Part shown: piece by piece, positions 1-9,800 of the stretch
Layout of the letters: every line of letters starts with the position of its first letter
How positions within the stretch are numbered: position 1 is the first letter of the stretch
Origin: Jaltomata sinuosa
Taxonomy: Eukaryota; Streptophyta; Magnoliopsida; Solanales; Solanaceae
Direction: 5' to 3'
Assembly: GCA_003996215.1 (NCBI GenBank)
Contig: QJPP01000310.1
Span: 310,001-374,000 of the forward strand
Length of the DNA stretch: 64,000 bases
Program-made: the position numbers and the translations under genes
Notes under the pieces: model-generated
What the model was told of the DNA's origin: nothing
Databases searched by the model: none
The model's input: only the letters and a program-made list of their open reading frames with translations

Positions 1-23
1 AAATGTGTGAGAAAATGACTATT

Positions 24-334
24 TTAATCATTAATTATGATAATGTATTTTAAAAAAAGACAAGATATGTACATACTTCCGCCTTCTTGTTGAACTATGT
101 CACTGGCCCAATGAATGTCAAATGAATTCTCGTTTGTTTTTCCATTGTATGCTTTCAGTTTTAGCCAGTCAGTGCGATCAGTGTTCTCATTAAAGTCGCT
201 TAGCGACAACCAAACAGGAAACAGGTGGCAAACTTTTGTATTTCTGCCAGCACAACAGCTTTGTGCCCGACAGCCATGTACGAGTCATATATGTGTGTGG
301 TCTCGGATCGTAATGTGTGTGGTCTCGGATCGTA
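24..334 (-). pseudogene. Ulp1-like (C48) cysteine protease exon, broken
   Basis: On the minus strand this stretch reads like the middle of a Ulp1/SUMO-protease-type C48 domain. There is an IYDS tetrapeptide (family VYDS, carrying the catalytic aspartate), a helix with EIQKFA, then DRTDWLKLKAY and DIVQQEGG, which usually precedes the catalytic DCG. The exon probably ends at a GTATGT donor near position 80, so the cysteine exon would lie left of the window and the histidine exon is not seen. The reading frame shifts near position 200 between the EIQKFA part and the LSDFNEN part. A 22-bp direct duplication (291-312 and 313-334) sits at the other end. Such domains occur in host SUMO proteases and in plant MULE transposons, and I cannot tell which this was. 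It is probably the 3' part of the gene whose first exon is at 13263-13541, because strand and order agree; that link is inference. Confidence 0.6.
291..334. repeat. 22-bp perfect tandem duplication
   Basis: Two adjacent copies of a 22-bp unit (291-312, 313-334) lie at the upstream edge of the Ulp1-like exon. Twenty-two is not a multiple of three, so if both copies are in the exon the frame is lost. Confidence 0.85.
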
Positions 335-354
335 ATCAAATTAGCAACTAACTC

Positions 355-860
355 CATAATATTGGATACAGGTAATATTAGATCTCAAATATCCTTGGAT
401 ACACATTTAAACAACAAAGAGCTATATGTATATTTGGATACATTGGTAACATTGGATACATGATTATGAGCTTGGATACATGGTAACTGTATTGAGGATA
501 CATGTTACCAACATCTCAAAAGCAGGTAGCATTAGTATTAGATACACGTTAAACATGAATTAATCTTGGATACATGTATACATGTTACATTATCTTGATG
601 TAAACTTAACTATAACAAAGGATACACATTTAAACCTCAGAGAGATATAGGTATACTCGGATACATGAAAAAGAACCCAGGATACATGGTAATAAATTGA
701 GGATACACCTAATCAACAAAATCCAAACCCAGATGATCAAATCCCCCAAGTTAACCCAGTTGATAACAGGATCTCAACAACAAGTAACATTAGTCTAGGA
801 TATACGCTAATCATAATTAGCCTTGGATACATGTTACCTTGGATACATGAAAAGAATCTT
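355..860. repeat. Degenerate GGATACATG-type repeat tract
   Basis: About 500 bases hold many dispersed variants of TTGGATACATG and GGATACACGTTA, often followed by TTACC or TAAC. The units are irregularly spaced, so this is not a simple satellite. The same phrases recur at 13137-13230, beside the duplicated exon. The tract lies between the Ulp1-like exon and the exon remnant at 881-1038, so it would be intronic if they are one gene. No coding signal is seen. Confidence 0.6.
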
Positions 861-880
861 TGATAAGTACGAGTGCTTAC

Positions 881-1038
881 CTAAACTTGACGATCTGAAA
901 ATTTAACTTTGGGGATTCGGTCATCTGGGTTTGAGTCCCTTCTTCTTGATTGTAAATTTTGACGTAATTCATTCAATTTAACTGGATCGTTTCTAAATTT
1001 GGATCTATTTTCTGCAAAATCTTCCTCTTCAAAGTCTC
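881..1038 (-). pseudogene. Duplicated exon fragment, cut by retroelement
   Basis: The minus strand reads an acidic peptide containing FEEEDFAENRSKF and DSNPDD that closely matches the 3' half of the exon at 13263-13541. A splice donor (GTAAGCAC) follows at 880, in the place equivalent to the donor of the other copy. The Tat-like element is inserted after codon RD, with its target duplication GTCTC at 1034-1038. The exon resumes at 13108 with a possible acceptor (CTGCTGTTAG). This was an internal exon arising by tandem duplication. I do not recognise the family. The first residues of any open frame across 1039 come from the LTR, not the gene. Confidence 0.6.
1034..1038. repeat. Target-site duplication GTCTC (left)
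   Basis: The five bases GTCTC sit directly before LTR base 1039 and are repeated exactly at 13108-13112, after the other LTR. A 5-bp duplication is typical of LTR-element integrase. Confidence 0.93.
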
Positions 1039-2164
1039 TGTTATACCCCATTTTAACCGAGGTCGAAACGGTGTACAACGTATTGAAAACTTCTAAATTA
1101 AATTAAAAGGAAGTCGCCACCTAATTAGTCTTACGGTGAATTAGGACACCTATAATTAACTAAATGATTAAAGCAAATAAAGACTTCATTTTTAAGGTCT
1201 ACTAAACTTAAGATTCTAAGTAAGGATTCTAACTATCCTAAAGGGAAGGGGTTAAGCACCCTTTAAGATCCGCCAAATTACGGTTAACCGGCCAAACTTA
1301 GGTTAATTTAACGAAAAGATTCTTTTTAGTACTTAATCCTTAATAGTAAGTTAATTTTGCGACCTAAGAAATGTAACAAACCTAAGTATAAGATATGATT
1401 CTAGGCGTTCCCCAAGACAAGTAACTATGCTCAGTCTACCCCCTTAAAAGGACGAGATGCGAACGAATATATCTCAATACTATCCTAATTGAATTACATG
1501 AATCCAAACATAAACAAGACAAGTATTAATACAAAAAAACATAAAAATAACAATGTGCCAAAACGTTAGCCAAAAGGTAACAAAATATATAGGTCTATGC
1601 AAGAATATAAAAAGCTCTAAAAGTGCAAGAGAGAGAGCAAATGGATTCTTTTTCCGGAATGGGTAGCCCACTAGAGATGAACGTATGACGAGCGCGGCTC
1701 TGATTTGGACAGAGATGGAGTGGTATTTCAACTCCAAATGCGCTCCCGAGTGTACATGTGCAAGAATAAAGAAAGGAAAAGGATTAGAATAGACTTCGAT
1801 CTTATTAAGAAATAACAAAAATAGAAAAAGGAAACAGCATATAATCCAATATCCTTTAATCAACTTTCAAAACTTAAGCAAAGGCAAAAGCAAAAGCAAA
1901 ATAAGCGAATAACCATCTCATAATTCAAACGTTTTTAGGTAACTCAAATAAGCTAACCGCACTCTAAATTTATGAATTTGCATTCATGCCTAAACAAATA
2001 AGCATGAGTTATAACCAAAACATTTATATAACGGGACAACTTAAACACCTTATAGACATGATTTCTAGGCATCGTTTCGACCTAGAACTCAAAAAAAAAA
2101 CTCGAATAGAATAGCGAATACTTTCTTATAGTCGTTCGTCAATTAAACCAATTCTGCCTAAGAA

Positions 2165-2415
2165 TGACGGTTTGAGTGACGGTCCGTCACATGTGTGACG
2201 GTCCGTCACCCCCACCGTCGCACCATGGCAGCCAAGGAAGGCGACGCCACTGCCTCAACGTGACGGTTTGAGTGACGGTCCGTCACATGTGTGACGACCC
2301 GTCACCCCCACCGTCGCAACATGGCAGTCAAGAAAGTAATGCCACTGTCTCAACGTGACGGTCTGAGTGACGGTCCGTCACATGTGTGACGGTCCGTCAC
2401 ATCGACCGTCAAGAT
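2165..2415. repeat. Palindromic TGACGGTCCGTCA cluster 1 (3' LTR)
   Basis: Three units, each with two copies of TGTGACGGTCCGTCACA separated by an ATG. They alternate with spacers containing CCACCGTCGCACCATGGCAG-like sequence. Each core is an inverted repeat around one central base. One core carries a substitution (GACGACCCGTCAC near 2295). The equivalent cluster in the other LTR is at about 10928-11175. Confidence 0.85.
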
Positions 2416-3889
2416 GGTCTGTGTGCCCATGCAATCTTTTTACATTAAAAGGACTTCAACACCATAATCACCTCGATGAAACATGACTCGGAGCTAAACA
2501 TAATACGTCTTTCAACCTCACTTTTATCATATTTTTATAGCTAAACTAGGTAAAAACTATTCATGGCAAATAATCTTCTTAAGCAAGCAAATTCTTACCA
2601 AAAAAAGAGACAAACAAAAGAGTGAACAACATAGTTAAATCGCAGATTCGACAAACTTCATTCTTAACAAACTACAGCCAACCTTTTATGGTCCTAATTA
2701 ATCCATTTACATGCTTATTTTCTTATGAAAAAGCTGAAGATAAAAACGGACCAACAGGAAACATTACACATAAATTATGCAAGAACACTTATACATACAT
2801 TTCTTGGAATAAAAATAAAAGGGTAGAAGGGGACGGATGCTGACCTTGTGTGGAGCAGCGGACTAAGGCGTTCTTGACCACGAATCCACACTCGAAACTC
2901 GATGAAACAAAACAACAGATGCTATGAGAACTCTAGAACCAAAATACGAAATTCAAGCAGCCGTTCAAAGAAAACTTTAAGGTGGTTTTTATAGCTGAAA
3001 AACTGATCCCGAAATGCTCTCCAACCCTTGGTATTTATAGGGGCTAAGCTAGGGTTCATGGGGAGATTTTTGGGCGGGAACTTGGGTGAGATTTTGAGTT
3101 TGAAACTTTTAGAGAGTTGTGACAAACTTACACGTTTTTGGCCTCTGATTTTCTCTGCCATGGCCACGTTTTTGCCAAGGTGAATTAAAGTTCTCCTCAA
3201 AATGGTGCAACTCCTCTTGGTACCAGAGGATTCTCAAAGATTTTGGTATAAAAATGGGAAGTCTCTTTATGTCCATGCCAAGAAAGGACGGAGAGAGGGA
3301 TTGCTTTGCTCGGAATGGAGCATGCAAGCTTTTTGAGATTAGCTTGGCTGGATGAACCTTGTCACAAATGGAGGAAAAAGCCAAAAGACTCCTCTGCCAT
3401 GGTGCAGAGGAAGAGAAACGATGGAAAGGGAAAGGAGAGAGTGAGGAGCGGCTGGTGCAAACCAAGCATGCTTTAGGGTTTCAAAGGGTATGTTAGGTAT
3501 TTTAGGTAGCTTAAGTGAGGGTATTTTTGGTAGTTCAAGCAAACAGGGGTGAGTTGGATTTTGACCGGCAAATGGGGGACTGACACGCGGCGAGGAGGAA
3601 GTTGGGTGTGTGCAAGATGTGTGAGGCACATGGAAAGCGTGTGCTATAGGTGTGTTTGTGACTGTTGGTCGCTTACGTGGCGCTTACGTGGCATCCACGT
3701 GGGTTAAAACGTATTCCATTAAAATAAAATATATGATTAAAAGATAATTATAAAAATATTAGGCAAAAATCAATATCGTAGGAATTACAATGACGTTTAT
3801 AAAAGTTAGAAAATCAAAAGAAGTATTTGTAGGAAATGCAAGCAAATACGGAAACGGGAGGAAACACGAGAAAAAAGAGTTCTGCCTAA

Positions 3890-4163
3890 GAGTGACGGCT
3901 TGAGTGATGGTCCGTCACATGTGTGACGGTCCGTCACCCCCACAGTCGCCCCATGGCAGCAAGGAAAAGCAATGCCACTGCCCCAAGGTGACGGTCTGGG
4001 TGACGGTCCGTCACATGTGTGACGGTCCGTCACATTGACCGTCAAGGTGGTGGCGAGAAGGCAGTGCCACTGCCTTAAGTTGACGGTTTGTGTGACGGTC
4101 CGTCACATGTGTGACGGTCCGTCACATGTGTGACGGTCCGTCACATTGACCGTCAAGGTGGTG
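3890..4163. repeat. Palindromic TGACGGTCCGTCA cluster 2 (3' LTR)
   Basis: A second set of the same palindromes, about 1.5 kb from the first. The last array here has three cores where the other LTR (about 12655-12900) has two, a 19-bp unit difference. The cluster lies within about 200 bp of the transcriptional start end of the LTR (minus orientation), so a regulatory or silencing role is conceivable but unproven. Confidence 0.85.
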
Positions 4164-4363
4164 ACGACCTCCGTCCTTTGCTAAATTAAAAATAACGAGC
4201 ACGCTGCTAGATTTGAAAAAAAAAAATAAAAAAATAATAACAATAATAAAGTAATAATAAAAGTTGTTTAAGTATAGTAAAAAATAAATAAAAAATATTA
4301 TTAATTTAGAAGCTCGAGAAAAAATAAAAAGGGCGAAAGGAGGGTCAAAATTGGGTGTCAACA

Positions 4364-4381
4364 GCTTGTCCCTCTTTGACC
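4364..4381 (-). other. Polypurine tract
   Basis: On the minus strand the bases just before the 3' LTR read GGTCAAAGAGGGACAAGC, purine-rich and abutting the LTR start TGTTGACACC. This is the expected plus-strand DNA primer and agrees with the primer site at the other end. Confidence 0.8.
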
Positions 4382-4550
4382 GGAGACGATGTAAGAGTTT
4401 CTGGGCAAAGAAGTTGACGTAGTAGCCAATTTTGTCCCGACCAATAAATACGATCCTGAAAGGGTTTAAGAAGATATATGCGCCGGATAGGTAACGGGGT
4501 AGAGGGTTTTGAAAAGATCAAGAGATCGATATGAAATGTTTTGAAGATTA

Positions 4551-4620
4551 TGGCCGAACTTTGGTTTTTAAGTTGCCTACATATCTCGGGTTGCACGAGA
4601 ATCAGGCCAAATGTAGTTCG
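4551..4620 (-). repeat. Tat internal motif, copy 1
   Basis: The first of four related blocks of about 65 bases in the non-coding interior. On the plus strand it reads GCCGAACT, then GCCTACATATC, then AGAATCAGGCCAAATGTAGTTC. It is the most diverged copy. TGTCCCAGT or GCCCCAGT motifs lie nearby at about 4672 and 4832. Confidence 0.7.
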
Positions 4621-5100
4621 GGGGTTATGATACCCTATGAACAAGGAATCACAATGAATGCAAAAAATATTGTCCCAGTATCGAATTATGATGACACTGG
4701 GTATTATAAGAAATGAGCGAACTTAATCATCGAGCTGTCGATGTAAGTAGATTATTTGAGAGTAAAGTCGAGCGAAGTTCGAGGTAGATCCTTGACCTTT
4801 GTTGGGAGTCCGATCGACATTCCCAACAAATTGCCCCAGTTCACTGCTTAGATGAAGTTCCACGTTGTGCTATGTCTCTTGTTGCTGCATGTGGGTGGTA
4901 CTTTCTGCAAAGTCTTAATAAAATTGTTAGCAAACAAAGCGTGAAATATAATAAATATCTTACGACAAAGATCAGAAGAAAGATGCATCCATTCTGAACT
5001 GGTGCTAAGTCAAATGTGCATTATTTCTTTTAATATTAAATAATTGCTTTAGATTATACGCCCGCAAAATCTAAGTAATAACGTCAGCAAAGCAAACACA

Positions 5101-5530
5101 TATACAAAGCGTGATTTCCAAAAAATTTAAAAGATAGCATGCGGTGCTTGATAAGTAAATAAATAAAATAATGCATTGCGAGATGTGCAATAATAAGCGG
5201 GCGGGCATAAATATTTAATTGAAAGAGGATAAGCCTAAAATGTCCTATTTGAGGGTGAACAAACCCAGTATATCCTATTTTGGGGTGGACGAACCCAATG
5301 TGTTCTATTTTAGGGTGAACGAACCCAATATATTCAAAGCGCGATTTTCAAGAAATTTAAAAGATAGCATGCGGTGCTTGATAAGTAAATAAGTAAAAAT
5401 AATGCATTGCGAGATGTGCAATAATAAACGAGCGAGCATAAATATTTAATTGGAAGAGGATAAGCCTAAAAAATGTCCTATTTGAGGGTGAACAAACCCA
5501 GCATATCCTATTTTGGGGTGGACGAACCCG
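5101..5530. repeat. About 230-bp tandem duplication in the Tat interior
   Basis: Bases 5101-5329 and 5330-5530 repeat the same block: AAGCGTGATTT, AAAAGATAGCATGCGGTGC, ATGCATTGCGAGATGTGC, TAAATATTTAATTG and the opening units of the 30-bp array. A few substitutions separate the copies. The duplication carries the start of the minisatellite, so the array has grown by segment duplication as well as by single units. Confidence 0.85.
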
Positions 5531-6220
5531 TTTTGCGTCCTATTTTAGGGTGGATGACCCAATGTGTCCTATTCGAGAGTGGACGAACTCAATGTGTTCT
5601 ATTTTAGGGTGAACGAACCCAACGTGTCCTATTCTAGGGTGGACGAACCCAATCTGTCCTATTTGAGGGTGGACAAACCCAAGGTGTTCTATTTTAGGGT
5701 GAACGAACCCAATGCGTTCTATTTTAGGGTGAACGAACCCAATGTGTCCTATTTTAGGGTGGACGACCCAATGTGTTCTATTTTAGGGTGAACGAACCCA
5801 ACGTGTTCTATTTTAGGGTGAACGAAACCCAAGGTGTTCTATTTTAGGGGGAACGGACCCAATGTGTTCTATTTTAGGGTGAACGAACCCCATGTGTCCC
5901 ATTTTAGGGTGGACGAACCCAATGTGTTCTATTTTAGGGTGAACGAACCCAACGTGTTCTATTTTAGGGTGAACGAACCCAATGTGTTCTATTTTAGGGT
6001 GAACGGTGTTCTATTTTAGGGGGAACGGACCCATGTGTTCTATTTTAGGGTGAACGAACCCAATGTGTTCTATTTTAGGGTGAACGAACCCAATGTGTCC
6101 TATTTGAGGGTAGACAAACCCAAGAAATCCTATTTGAGGGTGGACAAACCCAATGTGTCCTATTTTAGGGTGGATGAACCCAATGTATCCTATTTTAGGG
6201 TGGACGAACCCAATATATGA
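5476..6220. repeat. 30-bp minisatellite, about 25 units
   Basis: Tandem copies of a 30-bp unit, typically TGTTCTATTTTAGGGTGAAC followed by GAACCCAATG. About three more units occur at 5237-5330. Variants alternate GTGAACGAA with GTGGACGAA, and TTCTATTTTAG with TCCTATTTGAG. Thirty is divisible by three, so long stretches stay open on both strands: decapeptides around FYFRVNEPNV on plus, and around GFVHPKIGHI on minus. A few units are shortened and break the frame. There is no sign of translation, and no unique spacers, so it is not a CRISPR array. Confidence 0.9.
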
Positions 6221-6289
6221 TGCAAACTTATAAAGATAAATATTGATGCGATGCATAAAGCTTGATGCGATGCTTGATTTGCGGTAGCT

Positions 6290-6552
6290 AATATTCATGT
6301 TGCAATGCAGAAAGCTTGGTGCGGTGCCTTTATAATTATGATGCGGTGCAGTGAGCTTGGTGCGGCGCTCTTAAAATAATAAATATGCAAGGTGCGGTGC
6401 AGAAATTTTGGTGCGGTGCCTTCATAGTTGCGAAACATTCCTAATACAATATGGAGAGATTGGTATGATGCCTTTGCAGTAGCAACATCCATGCGAACAT
6501 TCATAATACAATATGGAGAGATTGGTATGATGCCTTTGCAGTAGCAACATCC
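6290..6552. repeat. GGTGCGGTGC repeats and a 62-bp duplication
   Basis: Short units built on AGCTTGGTGCGGTGCCTT recur four to five times between 6300 and 6425. They are followed by two copies of a block of about 62 bp (about 6430-6490 and 6493-6552) containing ATACAATATGGAGAGATTGG and GCCTTTGCAGTAGCAACATC. This is part of the same repeat-rich, non-coding Tat interior. Confidence 0.75.
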
Positions 6553-6981
6553 AATGAGTGCTCCAAAAAAAAATTAATCAAATGCCTTCATAGCAGTATG
6601 ATGAAATGCATAGTGCTTGGTGCGATGCATTATTTAAAGTGCGATGCTTTGATGAAAATTTACTGCAAATCAAAATTCTGTACTCAAAGAAAATTTATGA
6701 AATACAACATTCAATTTGCGTCATCCTTTGTGTGCGTTATCATTCCAAAATTAGCCTCTGCATTACTCAAAGAAAACTTGTTAGTATAAGATAAAATGGT
6801 TGCCTTGCATTGAACTTTGAAGCTTTGACTTTGAATCTGCGCTTCTCGTTGCTATGGCACTGCAGCAATTTGATGAGCGAATATGATTTCTGATCTTGAC
6901 TTCTGCTTTGTTGAATAAACATAGGACATTTGCAAGGCTGTCCCAGTTTTGGCTAATGGAAAAATGGATTTTTTATTATAA

Positions 6982-7048
6982 TGAGACCGAACTCAGAATG
7001 AGCGCCTACGTATCCCGCTACTAACAGGAATCAGGTCAAACGTAGTTC
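6982..7048 (-). repeat. Tat internal motif, copy 2
   Basis: Plus strand: GAGACCGAACTC, GCGCCTACGTATCC, then AGGAATCAGGTCAAACGTAGTTC in broken form. On the minus (sense) strand it begins GAACTACGTTTGACCTGATT and continues to GGATACGTAGGC. It has the same layout as the copies at 7601 and 7709. Confidence 0.8.
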
Positions 7049-7600
7049 ATACTTTCATTATCATCATTTTGTGCCTGCACCAATTTCATACCATTGTTGA
7101 ATGCTTCAAATCGGTCTGCCATTATAGTTTTTCCTTGATGCAGATTCACAGCCAAAACAATGTTCAATGCTAGGCAACCTCTAAGAAAAATATAAAGCTG
7201 CTTTAAAAAATAAAAATATTAGAGCATGAAAATAGGAAGTAAATACATAAAGTATTTGATAAATTTGATAAGTTTGTGACTTGCTTACGTAGAAGCTCTA
7301 CGATAAAGGGATGACTTAAATCGCAGAATGAGTGAATGGAAATCACTTATTTGGCTCTAACGCTCGAATTTTTAACGAAATAAAAGCAAACTAATTTGGA
7401 ATAGAATGCGCAATTCGAAAAAGGCTGACTTATGTTGAACAACAAAGCCTTTTTGACTTGATCTTCATCCCTTGCGAACTCTGGTAAATTCCAAAACTTG
7501 CCCCAGTCTAAAGATATTTTGATGATGACGCCATGATTGTACGCTAAATAATTTGGCGGAATATCAAACTTCTCTGAGGAAATTAAAATTTTACAATAAA

Positions 7601-7670
7601 GAGACCGAGCCTTATATAGGCTGCCTACGTATCCTGTGTCCGACAGGAAATCAGGTCAAACGTAGTTCCA
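7601..7670 (-). repeat. Tat internal motif, copy 3
   Basis: The best-preserved copy: GAGACCGAGCC, GGCTGCCTACGTATCC, a short GTGTCCGACAGG spacer, then AATCAGGTCAAACGTAGTTC. Spacing within the block is kept among copies 2 to 4, which argues for constraint or recent duplication. Confidence 0.8.
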
Positions 7671-7708
7671 ATTACATGCAAAAAGAAATATTAAAAACTG
7701 TCCCAATA

Positions 7709-7770
7709 TGACCGAGTCCCTATGTGGGCTGCCTACATATCCACCAAGGAAATCAGGTCATGTGTAGTTC
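7709..7770 (-). repeat. Tat internal motif, copy 4
   Basis: GACCGAGTCCC, GGCTGCCTACATATCC, then AAATCAGGTCATGTGTAGTTC. It lies 40 bases after copy 3 and has a shorter middle spacer. Confidence 0.8.
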
Positions 7771-8745
7771 TGCTTACAAAATATACAAAAGATTGATCGC
7801 TTAAGTTCGCAAAAGTACATAATTAATCCCAAAAGGTACTACCCAAAAACTAGCTATTCTATTACACGCTTCCTGAAGGCTAATGTCAGAATAGACATGC
7901 AAAAGGCTAAGGGTAGATTATTTAAACATGTGATGCTTGAGAAGAAATCAAAGGATTAAGTTTTATAAAGAATATATTAAAGACGAATTTGATGACGAGC
8001 GTGAGATAAAAAAATGAAACTAAACGCACGAGGATTGAACTTGAAAAATTGAACGATTGCAAATGACTCTGAGTTGGCGGGTCGAGAATAATGTCGATCA
8101 ATTGAAGACCTATGAGATGCCTCGACTTGCATGCCAAAACTTAGAAATAAAAGGTGCGAAAAGATTAATTTTAAAAGCTCAAAAATAGGAACGACACAAG
8201 CATTTTGAATGAATGATAAACTCTAAAGAAGTATCAATTTTGGATAGTCGTTCTTGAACAAATTCGATGGAGACGATCGAGCAAATGTCGACGAGTGCTA
8301 TTTGATAGATTGCGCAAATAAATTTGGACATCTACCAATTTAAGAAGCCACAAATGGCACAGAGATTAATGAAAGATTGGAAGAATTTGAGAGCATAAGT
8401 AGAAGTTTCATGACGTAGATCGGGCGCTAAATAGATTCTACGAAGCTTGAAACTAACGGGACAAATATTCTGTCATTAGAAACAGAAGACTAAACCCGTA
8501 AAGGCGAGACTTGAAAAAGCTTGAGAAAGTAAAAATCTATAAACTTTGAATTTTGACACGAGTCTTATAGACGAGCGGAATGAGGGAGCAGAAATTTTGA
8601 AATAACTAAGGCAAATTTGATTTAAAGAAGATTATACCCTAAACGGGAGGAGAAATTAATTGAGAACCCTAAAAACTTGAGCGAGCCTAGGATAATGATT
8701 CTAAACGGCGCTCTAAATTCTTTAAAGTGCGCTAAGCGCGGAAAG

Positions 8746-8760
8746 ATTAATAATAATAAC

Positions 8761-8798
<38 letters not shown>

Positions 8799-8829
8799 TA
8801 ATAATAATAATAATAATAACAATAATAAT
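8746..8829. repeat. (AAT)n microsatellite
   Basis: About 27 AAT units with a few AAC interruptions, inside the Tat interior. It creates long asparagine or leucine runs in conceptual frames, which are artefacts. Confidence 0.95.
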
Positions 8830-9780
8830 TGTGAACATGTAAAAAAAAATGCAATAGACAATTAAATAAAGTGATAAATAAATGTAAATCACTATTCTTT
8901 AAATAAAGAAAAACAAAGATAATGTTAGTAAATATCAAGTAAAATCATGTAGCAAATAAATTCATATAAGGCACGTAGCAAGTAAGCGAGCAAACGATTC
9001 GCATAACATAATAACGCGTCCTAATATACATGTGCCTCTTTATGCCAGAGGTAGGCCTAACGCGTATTTAAAAAATAAATGTGTCACAATATGTCATTCT
9101 TTGCTCTTTTAATTAATTAAACAAATCTTATCCTCAAAATAAATAATAAAAATAGCTTTAAGCTGTATTATATGTCAAAAAATACAATAATTAATTTAGA
9201 GCAAACGATCCATATTTAGGCACAATCATTTTTCAAATAATGCAACATATAAATGATAAGTGTCACTCGGGGTTGTAAACCCACTCGGACATTTGGGCGA
9301 GGTTGACTAATGAACTTAATATACCAAGTATATTAAGCCTCCTAAGTTTCATGATGCATGTACCTAAAATAGGTGTTGGCTTAGCTCTATCTTAGGTGAA
9401 CTAAGATTTGGATAGACCCGGACTTGAGATTTTCCTATTTGAAAAGGTACGTGGTTACACGGTAGTAAAACTATCCGCTCGCTCCACGCATGCACCGATT
9501 CTCTAAATATAAGGTGTTTGAAAGAATTTCGGAGAAGTGAAAGGACACAACTCGCGTGTACAATGTGTGTGAAAGTGTCAAGTTTCCAAAAGTGGAGGAA
9601 ATATGAACGGAATGACAGTTTAAATAAAGCGGTAACACGTAAGGCAATTTAGATAAAATAATAGCAAATAAACAATTTATATCACATAAAATAAATAAAA
9701 CTTCAAGCAATTAAGGTAAACAAACAAATACAAAGTGCTTTAATTATTAACCTAAGTTTATTATGGTTTAGAACCTAATT

Positions 9781-9797
9781 CCCCAGTGAAGTCGCCA
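9781..9797 (-). other. Primer binding site (tRNA-Arg type)
   Basis: The minus strand reads TGGCGACTTCACTGGGG three bases inside the 5' LTR. It starts with TGG, complementary to a tRNA CCA end. Ogre/Tat elements are described as primed by tRNA-Arg, and I recall this sequence class from them. Confidence 0.8.
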
Positions 9798-9800
9798 AGC

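Larger units (their letters stand above)
1039..4363 (-). mobile_element. 3' LTR of the Tat-like element (3325 bp)
   Basis: Near-identical to 9801-13107. The boundaries are TG...CA on both strands and abut the left target duplication. It contains two clusters of TGTGACGG/CCGTCACA palindromes. It carries one more palindrome unit near 4100-4150 than the other LTR. Open frames inside are short, are repeated in both LTRs and match nothing I know. Confidence 0.93.

Noticed and set aside
920..945. GGGTTTGAGTCCC as a tRNA T-arm or B box
   Set aside because: It lies in a coding exon and no cloverleaf can be drawn around it.
2165..2415. Palindromic repeats as a CRISPR-like or bacterial element
   Set aside because: Spacers are themselves repeated and both clusters are present in both LTRs, so they belong to the LTR.
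2622..3629. Several open frames of 70-120 codons inside the LTR, repeated at 11385-12392
   Set aside because: They overlap one another on both strands, lack recognisable domains, and are duplicated only because the LTR is.
5476..6220. Possible CRISPR array or repeat-protein gene
   Set aside because: Units are directly adjacent with no unique spacers, this is a plant genome, and the array lies in a retroelement; the decapeptide repeats come from a stop-free 30-bp unit.
8622..8938. Poly-Asn, poly-Leu and poly-Tyr frames
   Set aside because: Translations of the (AAT)n microsatellite.
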